Both the position numbers and the translations under genes were made by a program. A stretch of 38,620 bases of DNA from Caryophanales bacterium UBA2450 (GTDB lineage Bacteria > Bacillota_I > Bacilli_A > RFN20 > CAG-826): assembly GCA_002342545.1 (NCBI GenBank), contig DDQE01000052.1, positions 1-38,620 on the forward strand. Reading direction: 5' to 3'. The notes under the pieces were generated by a model. The model was not told where the DNA came from. It saw nothing but the letters and a program-made list of their open reading frames with translations, and did not search any database. How positions within the stretch are numbered: position 1 is the stretch's first letter; every line of letters starts with the position of its first letter. Shown one piece after another: positions 16,623-24,450 of the stretch.

Positions 16623-17537
16623 ATGGAACTATTTAGAAAAAGAGAAACTGCTACTCAAAATATCGCCTATATGGCCATTATGTCAGCAATTAACATTATC
16701 TTTATATTGTTAAGTAATCTCTTGCCAGCTTTATTATTGTTGTTAGTGTTAATTCTTCCTTTAACAAGCACTATAGTGACCTTGTATTGTAAAAAGAAGT
16801 ATTACCCAATTTATGCTTTAGTCACTCTAGGATTGTGTTTCGCTGTTGCTGGTGGCTTCAGCATATTTGATGCTTTGATATATGTTTTTCCTTCTCTTAT
16901 AGTAGGATTTTTATTCGGTATTTCTTTTGAGCATAAAGTCTCTGCTATCATAATTATTGTAGGGACGACTGTCACACAATTTTTTCTCACATACTTAACC
17001 TATTTTGTTTTAACTAAGATTATCAATAACTTCGATGTTATGATGGGGTTAATTAAGTTATTTGGGATAAGTGAATTTAAATATTTGGATACATTCCTAC
17101 TAATTTTCTTATTTATAATTTCACAAATTCAAATTGTTTTATCTTATTTATTTATTAAACTTGAAATTCATAAGTTTGGAATAGAAGTTAACCTAGAATG
17201 TCGTAATAGATATATTCTATATTCATTTACTTTATTAACTACTGGGTTAGCAGTTTTGTCTTATTTCTGTTTCCCAAATTGGTGTCTTGTTTTTGTAATG
17301 ATACCTTTACCAATTTATATTTATGAAACACTTCAACTAATTTTAAAAAGAAAGAAACTAAACTATGTTTTATTAGTTATCTCTCATCTAGCGTTTATCT
17401 TTATTTTTGCTTTTTTATATCAATTTGTTTCCTCTCCAAATCAATTAATATTAATCACCACTATTTTAGGTTTAGTGACAATAATTGACTATTTGGACAA
17501 TTATTGTTTTATTAAAAATATAAATAAACTAAAATAG
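16623..17537 (+). CDS. Polytopic membrane protein, DUF2232/YybS-like
   Basis: The 304-residue protein is almost wholly hydrophobic, with about eight membrane spans broken by short charged loops such as CKKKYYP and a longer loop around residues 136-160. The pattern of N-terminal TQNIAYMAIMSAINIIF followed by paired spans is like YybS/DUF2232 and ECF S-component-type proteins, but I cannot assign a substrate. It begins a three-gene membrane-protein operon with 17542-17904 and 17897-18547. It uses TAG as its stop. Its promoter faces a divergent thioredoxin-like lipoprotein across a palindrome, which hints at shared control. Confidence 0.7.
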   Translation: MELFRKRETATQNIAYMAIMSAINIIFILLSNLLPALLLLLVLILPLTSTIVTLYCKKKYYPIYALVTLGLCFAVAGGFSIFDALIYVFPSLIVGFLFGISFEHKVSAIIIIVGTTVTQFFLTYLTYFVLTKIINNFDVMMGLIKLFGISEFKYLDTFLLIFLFIISQIQIVLSYLFIKLEIHKFGIEVNLECRNRYILYSFTLLTTGLAVLSYFCFPNWCLVFVMIPLPIYIYETLQLILKRKKLNYVLLVISHLAFIFIFAFLYQFVSSPNQLILITTILGLVTIIDYLDNYCFIKNINKLK

Positions 17538-17541
17538 ATTC

Positions 17542-17904
17542 ATGATTACTTTTTTCAAAGGTTTATTAAAAGGCATATTTTATATCCTATTCTTCCCTAT
17601 AGGCTTATTAGGGATATGCCTTTATGCTGTCTTTGGAATTTTTGTTTTTATCTATCGATTAATTAAAATTACTATTTTATTTTTCACTGGCAGAAACTTA
17701 AAAACAGAACTTCACGAAGATGAAGAAGTTAAAAAGATTTTAGAAGCTAATAAAGAAGAGACAAAGCAAGATGCAGTTGAGCCTGTTTTAAATTTATATC
17801 CTAGCGATCAAGAAATGTATAACGTTGATAACTATATTTCTCCAACCTTTGAAGATAAAAAAGAAGAAGAGACAAAAGTAGAGGAGTCAGACAATAATGA
17901 CTAA
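17542..17904 (+). CDS. Small membrane protein with acidic tail, unknown function
   Basis: I do not recognise this 120-residue protein. Residues 1-48 hold two closely packed hydrophobic stretches, with a GLLKGIFYILFFPIGLLG start and a second span ending at a basic RLIK. Residues 52-120 are rich in Glu, Asp and Lys and probably disordered. It starts 4 bases after the upstream stop, and its last 8 bases overlap the next gene, so the three genes are translated together. The layout suggests an accessory or scaffold subunit of a membrane complex (inference). Confidence 0.7.
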   Translation: MITFFKGLLKGIFYILFFPIGLLGICLYAVFGIFVFIYRLIKITILFFTGRNLKTELHEDEEVKKILEANKEETKQDAVEPVLNLYPSDQEMYNVDNYISPTFEDKKEEETKVEESDNND

Positions 17905-18547
17905 TATTTTAATTTCATTATCTGATGGTGATAAGAGATTAATATTTGCTCTTCTTTTAATTGTTATTATTGTCTTGGTTTTTATTGGCTTACTTGGATA
18001 TTTATTAATGAGAATTATGAAATTCCAAGCAAAGAAGATTGATACATTAGTTCATGACGCGGTTGTGACTAAAGTCGTAAACGATAAAAAACATTTTATT
18101 AGATACGGAAGAAATAAAAACTGGGCCTATTTCTTTAAACAAGCTTATATTCCAATGATTATTATCATTGTGGGATTTATTGTTTTATTTATTCATAACG
18201 CAATATATAACAATTGGGGATATAATCCATTTTCTACCTATGACGGATTTGGAACATTATTCTTCACTTGGAAATTATCTGGCGAATATACAGACGGTAC
18301 AATAATTAAGTTTGCAAAATTAGTCTTAGATAATACTCCTCATTTTGACGCAATTGCGTGGTGTGGATATATCTTTGGACCATGCATTTTAGTTGGAGGA
18401 ACTTGGTATTTAGTAGCGGCAAGTTCTTTATTATCAAGAACAGTATTACTTTATAAGCGTAGTAAAACTGTCTTTGAAAAAAGCCTCGATGGCTATCACC
18501 AAGATGAGGCTGTTACAAATAACGATAACACCAATACAAATAATTAA
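17897..18547 (+). CDS. Membrane protein with about three spans, unknown function
   Basis: The protein has 216 residues. Hydrophobic segments lie at about 14-38, 78-100 and 150-175, separated by a basic cytoplasmic-type stretch (about 40-75) and an aromatic, Gly/Thr-rich loop around 100-145. The C-terminus is an Asn/Thr-rich tail. I do not recognise the family. Its start overlaps the previous gene by 8 bases, with a GAGGAG-type ribosome site inside that gene. Its stop codon abuts the stop of the convergent small gene at 18548-18694 with no gap, and no clear terminator lies between them. Confidence 0.7.
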   Translation: MTNILISLSDGDKRLIFALLLIVIIVLVFIGLLGYLLMRIMKFQAKKIDTLVHDAVVTKVVNDKKHFIRYGRNKNWAYFFKQAYIPMIIIIVGFIVLFIHNAIYNNWGYNPFSTYDGFGTLFFTWKLSGEYTDGTIIKFAKLVLDNTPHFDAIAWCGYIFGPCILVGGTWYLVAASSLLSRTVLLYKRSKTVFEKSLDGYHQDEAVTNNDNTNTNN

Positions 18548-18694
18548 TTATTTGTTACTGACGAGCATTATCACTTGAATAAAGATATAAACGATTAATA
18601 ATAAATTAAATACAATAAGAAACCAGAAGGTGCGACGTCTCGCAACTTCTTTTCTTTTTTCTTTCTCTGATAAAGCAACGTTATTATTTTCCAT
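18548..18694 (-). CDS. 48-residue single-span membrane protein downstream of asnS
   Basis: This small ORF is easily missed. It runs from an ATG 2 bases after the asnS TAA (TAA-TT-ATG) to a TAA that abuts the convergent gene. Residues 1-21 are charged, with a run of basic residues ending in VARRRTFW. Residues about 23-44 are one hydrophobic helix, and VSNK closes the chain. That is the look of a genuine type II single-span protein with its positive side in the cytoplasm, not of chance sequence. Coupling to asnS gives it a ribosome supply. Its function is unknown; small membrane proteins often modulate larger membrane complexes. Confidence 0.65.
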   Translation of the reverse strand: MENNNVALSEKEKRKEVARRRTFWFLIVFNLLLIVYIFIQVIMLVSNK

Positions 18695-18696
18695 AA

Positions 18697-20091
18697 TTAA
18701 TATTTAATTGAACCACTTGTTCTTGGGTAAGGTTGAACATCTCTAATATTTTGCATGCCAGTAACATACATTAATAAACGATCAAAGCCAATTCCAAATC
18801 CAGAATGGACACATCCACCATATTTACGAGTGTCTAAATACCATTCTAAACCACTAGTTAAACCTAATTTATCCATTTTCGCTTTCAATAATTCATAATT
18901 CTCTTCTCTTTGAGAACCACCAACAAGTTCTCCAACTGCAGGAACGAGTAAATCACAAGCTGCAACGGTTTTCTTGTCTGGATTAAGTTTCATATAGAAA
19001 GCTTTAATTTCTTCAGGATAGTCAATTAAGAATAATGGACCATTAACCACTTTTTCAGTCAAATAACGTTCATGTTCGGATTGTAAATCCATACCCCATT
19101 CAATATTGCTGTTTTCGAATTTCACGCCGTTTTTGACAGCATTTTTAAGGATTTCAACGCCTTCAGTATAGGTCATCTTCTTAAATTCAGAATTAACAAC
19201 ATGATTTAATCTATCTAACAAGGTAGGATCAATCATGGTGTTAAAGAACTTCATTTCTTCTGGACAAGCTTCCATCACATAATTAATGCAATATTTAATG
19301 CAGTCTTCAATAACTGACATATTGCCATTTAGGTCACAAAATGCCATTTCAGGTTCAATCATCCAGAATTCACTGGCGTGTCTTACTGTATTTGAGTGTT
19401 CAGCCCTAAAAACAGGACCAAACGTATAAACATTTCTAAAAGATAAAGCAAAAGGCTCGACGTGGAGCTGACCAGTAACTGTTAAGTTAACTTTTCTGCC
19501 GTAGAAAGCAAATGGATCTTTAGTGTCATGGGTAGTAACATCAAAGACATTTCCTGCTCCTTCTCCATCATTAGTGGTAATTTCAGGAGTGTGAACATAT
19601 AAGAATCCTCTTTCTTGGAAGAATTGATGAATCGCAAAGCTTAATACACTTCTTACTCTAAAAACAGCCTGGAAAGTATTGCCCCTAGGTCTAATATGAG
19701 CAATTTCTCTAAGAAATTCAAAGGAATGTCTTTTCTTTTGAAGAGGATAATCTTCATCGCAGTCACCTAAAAGCGTAGTTTCGCATAATTCAATTTCAAA
19801 TGGTTGCTTATTTTCTGGAGTAATTTTAATCTTACCAACCACTTTAATTGCGCAGCCATTACGGTAACTAGAAGCTAGCTCATAGCAACTAGACTCTTTT
19901 AAATAAACTAATTGGACGTTTTTAAAATAGGTACCATCATTAAATTCAATAAAGCCGATTTGTCCATTTGCTCTATTAGTGCGGACCCATCCTTCTAATT
20001 CAACTTCTTCTGATAATAATTCTTTTAACTCTTCTTCATCCCCGTTAAAGACGATATCGAATAATTCAAAGTTTGTGATTTTTTTACTCAT
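18697..20091 (-). CDS. asnS: Asparaginyl-tRNA synthetase
   Basis: The 464-residue class IIb synthetase has an N-terminal OB fold for anticodon binding (about residues 25-115, VELEGWVRTNRANGQIGFIE). The catalytic core follows, with motif 2 FRAEHSNTVRHASEFWMIE, which carries features of AsnRS, and motif 3 GGCVHSGFGIGFDRLLMY. It charges tRNA-Asn with asparagine and ATP. I prefer the ATG at 20091 (MSKKITNF) to the one two codons upstream, because GAGG then lies 8 bases before it rather than 2. It has its own promoter at 20113-20141, which overlaps nothing but the short gap after tsaD. Confidence 0.96.
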   Translation of the reverse strand: MSKKITNFELFDIVFNGDEEELKELLSEEVELEGWVRTNRANGQIGFIEFNDGTYFKNVQLVYLKESSCYELASSYRNGCAIKVVGKIKITPENKQPFEIELCETTLLGDCDEDYPLQKKRHSFEFLREIAHIRPRGNTFQAVFRVRSVLSFAIHQFFQERGFLYVHTPEITTNDGEGAGNVFDVTTHDTKDPFAFYGRKVNLTVTGQLHVEPFALSFRNVYTFGPVFRAEHSNTVRHASEFWMIEPEMAFCDLNGNMSVIEDCIKYCINYVMEACPEEMKFFNTMIDPTLLDRLNHVVNSEFKKMTYTEGVEILKNAVKNGVKFENSNIEWGMDLQSEHERYLTEKVVNGPLFLIDYPEEIKAFYMKLNPDKKTVAACDLLVPAVGELVGGSQREENYELLKAKMDKLGLTSGLEWYLDTRKYGGCVHSGFGIGFDRLLMYVTGMQNIRDVQPYPRTSGSIKY

Positions 20092-20112
20092 TTTCATAAC
20101 CTCGTAGTATGT

Positions 20113-20141
20113 ATTATATCTAATCTTGTGAAATCATTTAA
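20113..20141 (-). promoter_or_regulatory. Promoter of asnS
   Basis: The minus strand has TTAAAT (20136-20141), a 17-bp spacer and TATAAT (20113-20118). The leader carries ACGAGGTT before the start, closely matching the leader of the ZIP gene at 30456. Confidence 0.65.
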
Positions 20142-20149
20142 TAAAGATT

Positions 20150-21163
20150 TCAAAATTTATTCCATTCATCGATTTTCCAGTTTGGATCTACTCCTAAATT
20201 TAAAGGAGCAAAAACTTTCAAATCATATAATCTAGACGCGACTTTAGCAATCATTGCCGCGTTATCTGTACAGCACCACATAGGTGGAATATGCAGTTCA
20301 ACATTTAGTTTATTCATTTCTTTAGTCATCTCGCTTCTTAAATAAGAATTAGCAGATACTCCACCCGCTAAAATGACTTGATTAACTTGATATTGTTTTA
20401 CGGCTTTAATTGTTCTATCTATTACTAAACCCACCGCTACATCTTGGAAAGATTTACACATATCAGGAACATTAACTTTTTCTCCTTTTTGTTCTAGATT
20501 ATGGACTAAATTAATGACATTAGTTTTTAATCCAGAATAAGAAAGGTTAAGTGTCTTTACTCCTTTCAATGGAGTTGGTAAATCATATGTATGTTGCCCT
20601 TCTTTAGCAAGTTTATCAATTGGAATCCCGCCCGGATAAGGTAAACCTAATACCCTAGCGACTTTGTCGTAACATTCACCAATAGCGTCATCAACTGTTT
20701 CGGCGATGATTTCAAAATTCATATGGTCTTTCATTAAAACAAGTTCGGTATTGCCTCCAGACACCACTACAGCAAGCATTGGAAATTTAAATTCAGAAAC
20801 ATATTCATTAGCGTAAATATGACCTGCTAAGTGATGAACAGGAATTAAAGGAATGTTATATAACATTGAAATTGTTTTAGCAGCTTGTAAACCAACGTGA
20901 AGTGCCCCAATTAATCCCGGTCCTCTAGTAACCGCCACCGCATCTAAGTCTTCAAATGATATTTTAGCCTCTTCCATTGCTTCTTTTATCACAATAGAAA
21001 TATTTTCTGCGTGAAGTCTAGAAGCAATTTCAGGCATCACTCCACCATACTTACGATGAACATCAATTTGAGTGGAGACAATATTACTTAAAAGAACACC
21101 GTCAGAGATAACTGACGCTGCTGTTTCATCACAACTACTTTCGATTGCTAAGATTTTAGCCAT
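20150..21163 (-). CDS. tsaD: tRNA threonylcarbamoyltransferase TsaD
   Basis: This 337-residue ASKHA-fold protein has the metal-binding H-x-E-N of SRLHAEN and the HLAGH motif of VHHLAGHIYA. It also has the nucleotide-binding SGGNTELVLM and LAGGVSANSYLR. It transfers the threonylcarbamoyl group to A37 of ANN-decoding tRNAs, working with TsaB and TsaE, both encoded just upstream. Its ATG overlaps the end of rimI by 8 bases and is preceded by GAGGAG. It is the last gene of the operon that starts at 24195. Confidence 0.97.
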   Translation of the reverse strand: MAKILAIESSCDETAASVISDGVLLSNIVSTQIDVHRKYGGVMPEIASRLHAENISIVIKEAMEEAKISFEDLDAVAVTRGPGLIGALHVGLQAAKTISMLYNIPLIPVHHLAGHIYANEYVSEFKFPMLAVVVSGGNTELVLMKDHMNFEIIAETVDDAIGECYDKVARVLGLPYPGGIPIDKLAKEGQHTYDLPTPLKGVKTLNLSYSGLKTNVINLVHNLEQKGEKVNVPDMCKSFQDVAVGLVIDRTIKAVKQYQVNQVILAGGVSANSYLRSEMTKEMNKLNVELHIPPMWCCTDNAAMIAKVASRLYDLKVFAPLNLGVDPNWKIDEWNKF

Positions 21164-21611
21164 TTAGTTCTACTCCTCTCATCATATAAATTGCATTTTC
21201 ACCGTTAGAATAATAATTTGGTTTAACAACTAATTGATTAAACCCATGTTTTGAATAAAAGTTAATGCCTTTTAGGTTAGATTCTCTAACTTCTAGAGTG
21301 ATGTTAAACACTTTTTTTGCATAACAATCTTTGATTACTTCTTCTAGTAATGCGGAACCAATTGCTTTTCTTTGATAATTAGGATGAATTGCAATTTGGC
21401 ATATAGTCGCGCTATCAAATGTAATCCAATAATCTACATAACCAACTACTTCACTATTTATAGTAGCGACTAACAAAGTTGCAAATTGGTTGTTATGAAG
21501 TTCTCTAAGGATATCTTCTTTCTTCCAAGGAGCAACAAAACATAGATCTTCAATTTCCATCACTTTATCTAAATCAAACTCTATCAATTCTCTAATTTCA
21601 AATGAATTCAT
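21156..21611 (-). CDS. rimI: GNAT acetyltransferase, RimI type
   Basis: The 151-residue protein is a single GNAT domain. The acetyl-CoA-binding motif A reads IAIHPNYQRKAIGSALL (the Q/R-x-x-G-x-G/A pattern), and motif B contains LEVRESNLKGINFYSKHGF, typical of RimI. RimI acetylates the N-terminus of ribosomal protein S18 and possibly others. The place between tsaB and tsaD is the usual one in Firmicutes. An AAGGA site inside the last tsaB codons precedes the ATG, and the 3' end overlaps tsaD by 8 bases. Confidence 0.92.
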   Translation of the reverse strand: MNSFEIRELIEFDLDKVMEIEDLCFVAPWKKEDILRELHNNQFATLLVATINSEVVGYVDYWITFDSATICQIAIHPNYQRKAIGSALLEEVIKDCYAKKVFNITLEVRESNLKGINFYSKHGFNQLVVKPNYYSNGENAIYMMRGVELNG

Positions 21612-21613
21612 AA

Positions 21614-22198
21614 TTAATCCTTAAGATAAACTGGCTTTAACGCTAAAGAGTTTTCAAATGGAGATAACGAGTTAAGCAAAGACACCATTTGTAAGCAAAT
21701 ATTTGAGTCTAAATTCTCATATCCTAAATAAGAGACATTGCCACATATTGAATAAGATGGATGCTCTTTAATATAGGCTAATACTTCTTCATTAGTTTTA
21801 ATCGTGTCAGAAACAATTACTTTATCTTTTTCATAAACCCCAAAGTAACTTCTTCCACTTCTAGCGTTAATTAAACAAATTGAAGGTTTATCATTGTCTT
21901 TTAACACTCTTAAAGATGAAACAGGATAAATAGGAACATCTAAACATAAAGCAATAACTTTAGCGATTGTTAAAGAAATCCTTACTCCTGTATATGAGCC
22001 AGGACCAATTGAGGTCACTACTCCAGATATATCTTTACGAGTTAAAGAATATTTTTTAAGTAAATTATCAATTTCAGGAATCATATGCTCGGATTGAGCT
22101 TGCCATGCTTCATAAGATATAAATCCAAGAAGCTCTCCTTTAGACTCAATTCCTACTGATAAAGATGTATTTGAACTATCTAATAATAAAGTTGCCAT
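21614..22198 (-). CDS. tsaB: tRNA threonylcarbamoyladenosine biosynthesis protein TsaB
   Basis: At 194 residues it is close to the short end for TsaB. It has LLLDSSNTSLSVGI at the start and the signature TSIGPGSYTGVRISLTIAK, followed by a fold related to TsaD. TsaB is an inactive TsaD-like partner that bridges TsaD and TsaE. It follows tsaE with one base between (TAA-C-ATG) and precedes rimI by 2 bases. The C-terminal half is shorter and more diverged than in E. coli, as is common in Firmicutes. Confidence 0.93.
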   Translation of the reverse strand: MATLLLDSSNTSLSVGIESKGELLGFISYEAWQAQSEHMIPEIDNLLKKYSLTRKDISGVVTSIGPGSYTGVRISLTIAKVIALCLDVPIYPVSSLRVLKDNDKPSICLINARSGRSYFGVYEKDKVIVSDTIKTNEEVLAYIKEHPSYSICGNVSYLGYENLDSNICLQMVSLLNSLSPFENSLALKPVYLKD

Positions 22199-22199
22199 G

Positions 22200-22640
22200 T
22201 TATTTTATAGCCTCTAATAAATTTCGATCTCGAGAATAAACTTTTAAGTGTCTAGAAGTCTCTCCAGTAATACTAATTTCAATAAACAGAGTATTTTTAG
22301 GTAATAACTTTTCAATATATTGAGGCCATTCAATCATTGTTAGCCCAGTTTCATAACCAATATATTCATCTAAACCAATATCAGTGTCTAAATCCGCTAA
22401 TCGATAGGCATCAATATGAATTAATGGACGCTTACCTTTTAGATATAACTTCATAATATTAAAAGTTGGGGATTGAACTACTTCATCAATTTCTAAGCCT
22501 TTAGCAACACTTCTCACTAAAGTGGTTTTTCCAGCCCCTAAATCACCTAACAAAGCCACTACAGTTCCGTTAGGCAATTTGTTAGCTAATTTAAGCCCAA
22601 ATTCATGCATTTGTTCATGATTAAAAACATCAAATTTCAT
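22200..22640 (-). CDS. tsaE: tRNA threonylcarbamoyladenosine biosynthesis ATPase TsaE
   Basis: The 146-residue P-loop ATPase has Walker A GDLGAGKTTLVR at about residues 33-44, the SPTFNIMKLY strand, HIDAYRL and the EWPQYIEKLLP segment that marks TsaE. It powers cycling of the TsaBDE complex in t6A synthesis. Gene order tsaE-tsaB-rimI-tsaD is the classical cluster. It begins 12 bases after the DUF402 gene. Confidence 0.95.
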   Translation of the reverse strand: MKFDVFNHEQMHEFGLKLANKLPNGTVVALLGDLGAGKTTLVRSVAKGLEIDEVVQSPTFNIMKLYLKGKRPLIHIDAYRLADLDTDIGLDEYIGYETGLTMIEWPQYIEKLLPKNTLFIEISITGETSRHLKVYSRDRNLLEAIK

Positions 22641-22652
22641 ATAGCAGCGTCT

Positions 22653-23186
22653 CTATTTATCCTTATTTAGTTGGATTAAGAACTTATCGTAATAAGCTCT
22701 AATTCTTTCATCATTAAATGGAAATTCTCTAGCTTCCATTTTGCTTAAAACAAGTTTCATAGAATATCTTAAAACTTGATCAAGCTCATCAGTGTATTTA
22801 TAAGTCTCTTTATGTCTTAAATATTCTTTTTCATCTAATATTTTGATATCTCCATTAGGAAATAATTTAGCATCTAAATCATAGTCGATATATTTAATCA
22901 TTCTGGAGTTAATTAAAGCAGGGGAGGCAATATTACAGTAATAGCAAATGCCGTCTTCTTTAAGCATGCAGATAACATTCCACCATTCTTTTTTAGAAAA
23001 GATAGTAACTGCTGGTTCTTTTGTGAACCATCTTCTACCGTTATATTCCACTACTTTAGCTTTTTTAGTAGCGATTACTATAAAGTCATCATTATTAGCC
23101 AAAACTAAACCACGGTCCCAACAACGATGTAAGGAACCATCATGTTTATAACATTGAATAGCTAACCAATGACCAAATAATCCCAT
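22653..23186 (-). CDS. DUF402 family nucleoside di-/triphosphatase (YgaC/Ntdp-like)
   Basis: The 177-residue protein matches the DUF402 family. It has an N-terminal IQCYKHDGSLHRCWDRGL, a WFTKEPAVTIFSKKEWWNV core, the CYYCNIASP motif and the acidic YIDYDLDAKLFPNGD loop that coordinates metal. Characterised members such as Ntdp of Staphylococcus and B. subtilis YgaC hydrolyse nucleoside tri- and diphosphates. The protein is soluble and cytoplasmic. It sits between a membrane protein (1-base gap) and tsaE in the same operon; the link to t6A synthesis is not obvious. Confidence 0.88.
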   Translation of the reverse strand: MGLFGHWLAIQCYKHDGSLHRCWDRGLVLANNDDFIVIATKKAKVVEYNGRRWFTKEPAVTIFSKKEWWNVICMLKEDGICYYCNIASPALINSRMIKYIDYDLDAKLFPNGDIKILDEKEYLRHKETYKYTDELDQVLRYSMKLVLSKMEAREFPFNDERIRAYYDKFLIQLNKDK

Positions 23187-23187
23187 A

Positions 23188-24195
23188 TTATTTTTCCAAT
23201 AAAATATCTAAGATATCGTAAATATTTTTCTTTAATTGCTGATAAGCCGCACTATTAAGCTTTTTATCTAAAGGAATGGCCACAATTGAGTCATCATAAG
23301 ATAAATAAGCAGCGGTATGACCAGCCCACACAACAATATTGACGTTAAGTAAAGAATCTTTACAGTCAATAGACATTAAGTCATTAATCACTTCTTTACC
23401 TAAATCTTTAGTGAAGTTAGCACCTTCTTTGCCATATATAGCAAAGTTATTTTGCTCTTTTAAGACTTTTAAGTCATCAAAGTCTGTTGGTAGATCAACT
23501 TTATCTTTTTTGCTAATGTTTATAATGTAGCGGTCTTCAAAATGAAGATCATTTGTAAAGGAGAGATATCTTCCAACAAATAGTAATTGTTTTTGATTTT
23601 TCTTTTCGCCTTTTTTATATAAAGCCGCTTCACCAATCTGGACGGAATGACCTTTATAATCAAATTCCACGATATTCCTACTAGCAATATCAACGACATC
23701 TTTATAAACACGATCAGGCAAGAAATCACTAATCGCATATCTCTTTTTAAAGAATAAACGAGGATTACTAACTTCATTCTTACTGACTAAAAAGCTATCA
23801 GAATAAATAGCAAAATTTCTTAAGTATTCTTGAGATTTTCCAGGAAGTTTGTTTTTGGTCATGATGTAGAAAACTACCATGCCCACTAAAGTGACACCAA
23901 TAATCACTCCGCCAACAATCTTGCCCCAGGCCCCACTAACAGCTAAAAACAATACAAAGGAAGCCGCCATTACTAATCCCACAATTGGAATTAAGAAATT
24001 AGACATTTTTCTTTGTTTAGAGAAGGTTGTGTAAAAATCATCTCTACCTTTTTCAACTTTTTCAGAGAAGGAATTTAATGTTTCATTTTGTTCTAGATTA
24101 ATAACATCTAAACTAGCTTCTAATTTTTCTTGTTCAACTTGTTCGTTTACTGGTTCAACCGTTTCAACTACTTTTGCTTTTTCTTTTTTTGCCAT
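23188..24195 (-). CDS. Two-span membrane protein with large cytoplasmic domain, unknown function
   Basis: The protein has 335 residues. Residues 1-60 are charged and Glu-rich, two hydrophobic helices lie at about 66-86 and 91-112, and the remaining 220 residues form a mixed soluble domain with many beta-type segments (LLFVGRYLSF, RYIINIS). The overall plan is like DUF3137-type proteins, but I cannot assign it. I start it at the ATG at 24195 because GAGG lies 8 bases upstream; a longer reading frame to 24288 would cover the promoter and inverted repeat. It leads the operon with DUF402, tsaE, tsaB, rimI and tsaD. Confidence 0.7.
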   Translation of the reverse strand: MAKKEKAKVVETVEPVNEQVEQEKLEASLDVINLEQNETLNSFSEKVEKGRDDFYTTFSKQRKMSNFLIPIVGLVMAASFVLFLAVSGAWGKIVGGVIIGVTLVGMVVFYIMTKNKLPGKSQEYLRNFAIYSDSFLVSKNEVSNPRLFFKKRYAISDFLPDRVYKDVVDIASRNIVEFDYKGHSVQIGEAALYKKGEKKNQKQLLFVGRYLSFTNDLHFEDRYIINISKKDKVDLPTDFDDLKVLKEQNNFAIYGKEGANFTKDLGKEVINDLMSIDCKDSLLNVNIVVWAGHTAAYLSYDDSIVAIPLDKKLNSAAYQQLKKNIYDILDILLEK

Positions 24196-24234
24196 TACGA
24201 TAACCTCATTATTGCTAATTATCATAACATAATA

Positions 24235-24249
24235 TCTCACAAAGTGAGA
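24235..24249. promoter_or_regulatory. Inverted repeat TCTCAC-AAA-GTGAGA (candidate operator)
   Basis: Two perfect 6-bp arms are separated by 3 bases. The repeat lies just downstream of the -10 proposed for the operon that starts at 24195, where a bound dimer would block it. The regulator is unknown. Confidence 0.4.
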
Positions 24250-24260
24250 ATAATTATGCA

Positions 24261-24288
24261 AATATAATGTGATATTTCTGTTGTTCAA
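24261..24288 (-). promoter_or_regulatory. Promoter of the membrane protein/DUF402/tsa operon
   Basis: The minus strand has TTGAAC (24283-24288), a 16-bp spacer and TATATT (24261-24266). Its -35 overlaps the -35 of the divergent thiamine riboswitch promoter. Confidence 0.5.
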
Positions 24289-24308
24289 TTCTCATACAAG
24301 TCTATAAT
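24281..24308 (+). promoter_or_regulatory. Promoter of the TPP riboswitch-thiT unit
   Basis: TTGTTC (24281-24286) is followed after 16 bp by a perfect TATAAT (24303-24308). Transcription would start about at the riboswitch 5' edge. Confidence 0.7.
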
Positions 24309-24311
24309 AGA

Positions 24312-24398
24312 TTTTGGGAGCTAGGTGAACCTGGCTGAGAGGATTCTGATTCGAATCGACCGTACCTGATCTAGGTAATGCTAGCGGAGGAAGTTATT
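24312..24398 (+). promoter_or_regulatory. TPP (thiamine pyrophosphate) riboswitch
   Basis: The conserved THI-box parts are all present in order. They are GGGAGC at 24316, GGCTGAGAGG, a short variable P3 hairpin, GACCGTACCTGATCTAGGTAATG (the ACCTGATCTGG core with one change) and CTAGCGGAGGAAGTTA. TPP binding would favour the terminator at 24413-24436 and switch off the thiamine transporter gene that follows. Confidence 0.95.
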
Positions 24399-24412
24399 TT
24401 TATTAGCTATTT

Positions 24413-24436
24413 CTCCGTTTAGTCGCGGAGTTTTTT
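24413..24436 (+). terminator. Riboswitch expression-platform terminator
   Basis: CTCCG (24413-24417) pairs with CGGAG (24426-24430) and is followed by six T. It lies between the TPP aptamer and the thiT ribosome site, as expected for transcriptional control. Confidence 0.8.
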
Positions 24437-24450
24437 ATTGGAGAGTAGAT

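Noticed and set aside
18534..18553. Palindrome ACAAATAATTAATTATTTGT at two converging gene ends
   Set aside because: It arises from two overlapping A/T-rich stop regions and has no T tract, so it is not a good terminator.
24196..24288. Longer start of the two-span membrane protein
   Set aside because: The extra codons cover the promoter and inverted repeat, and GAGG lies right before the ATG at 24195.
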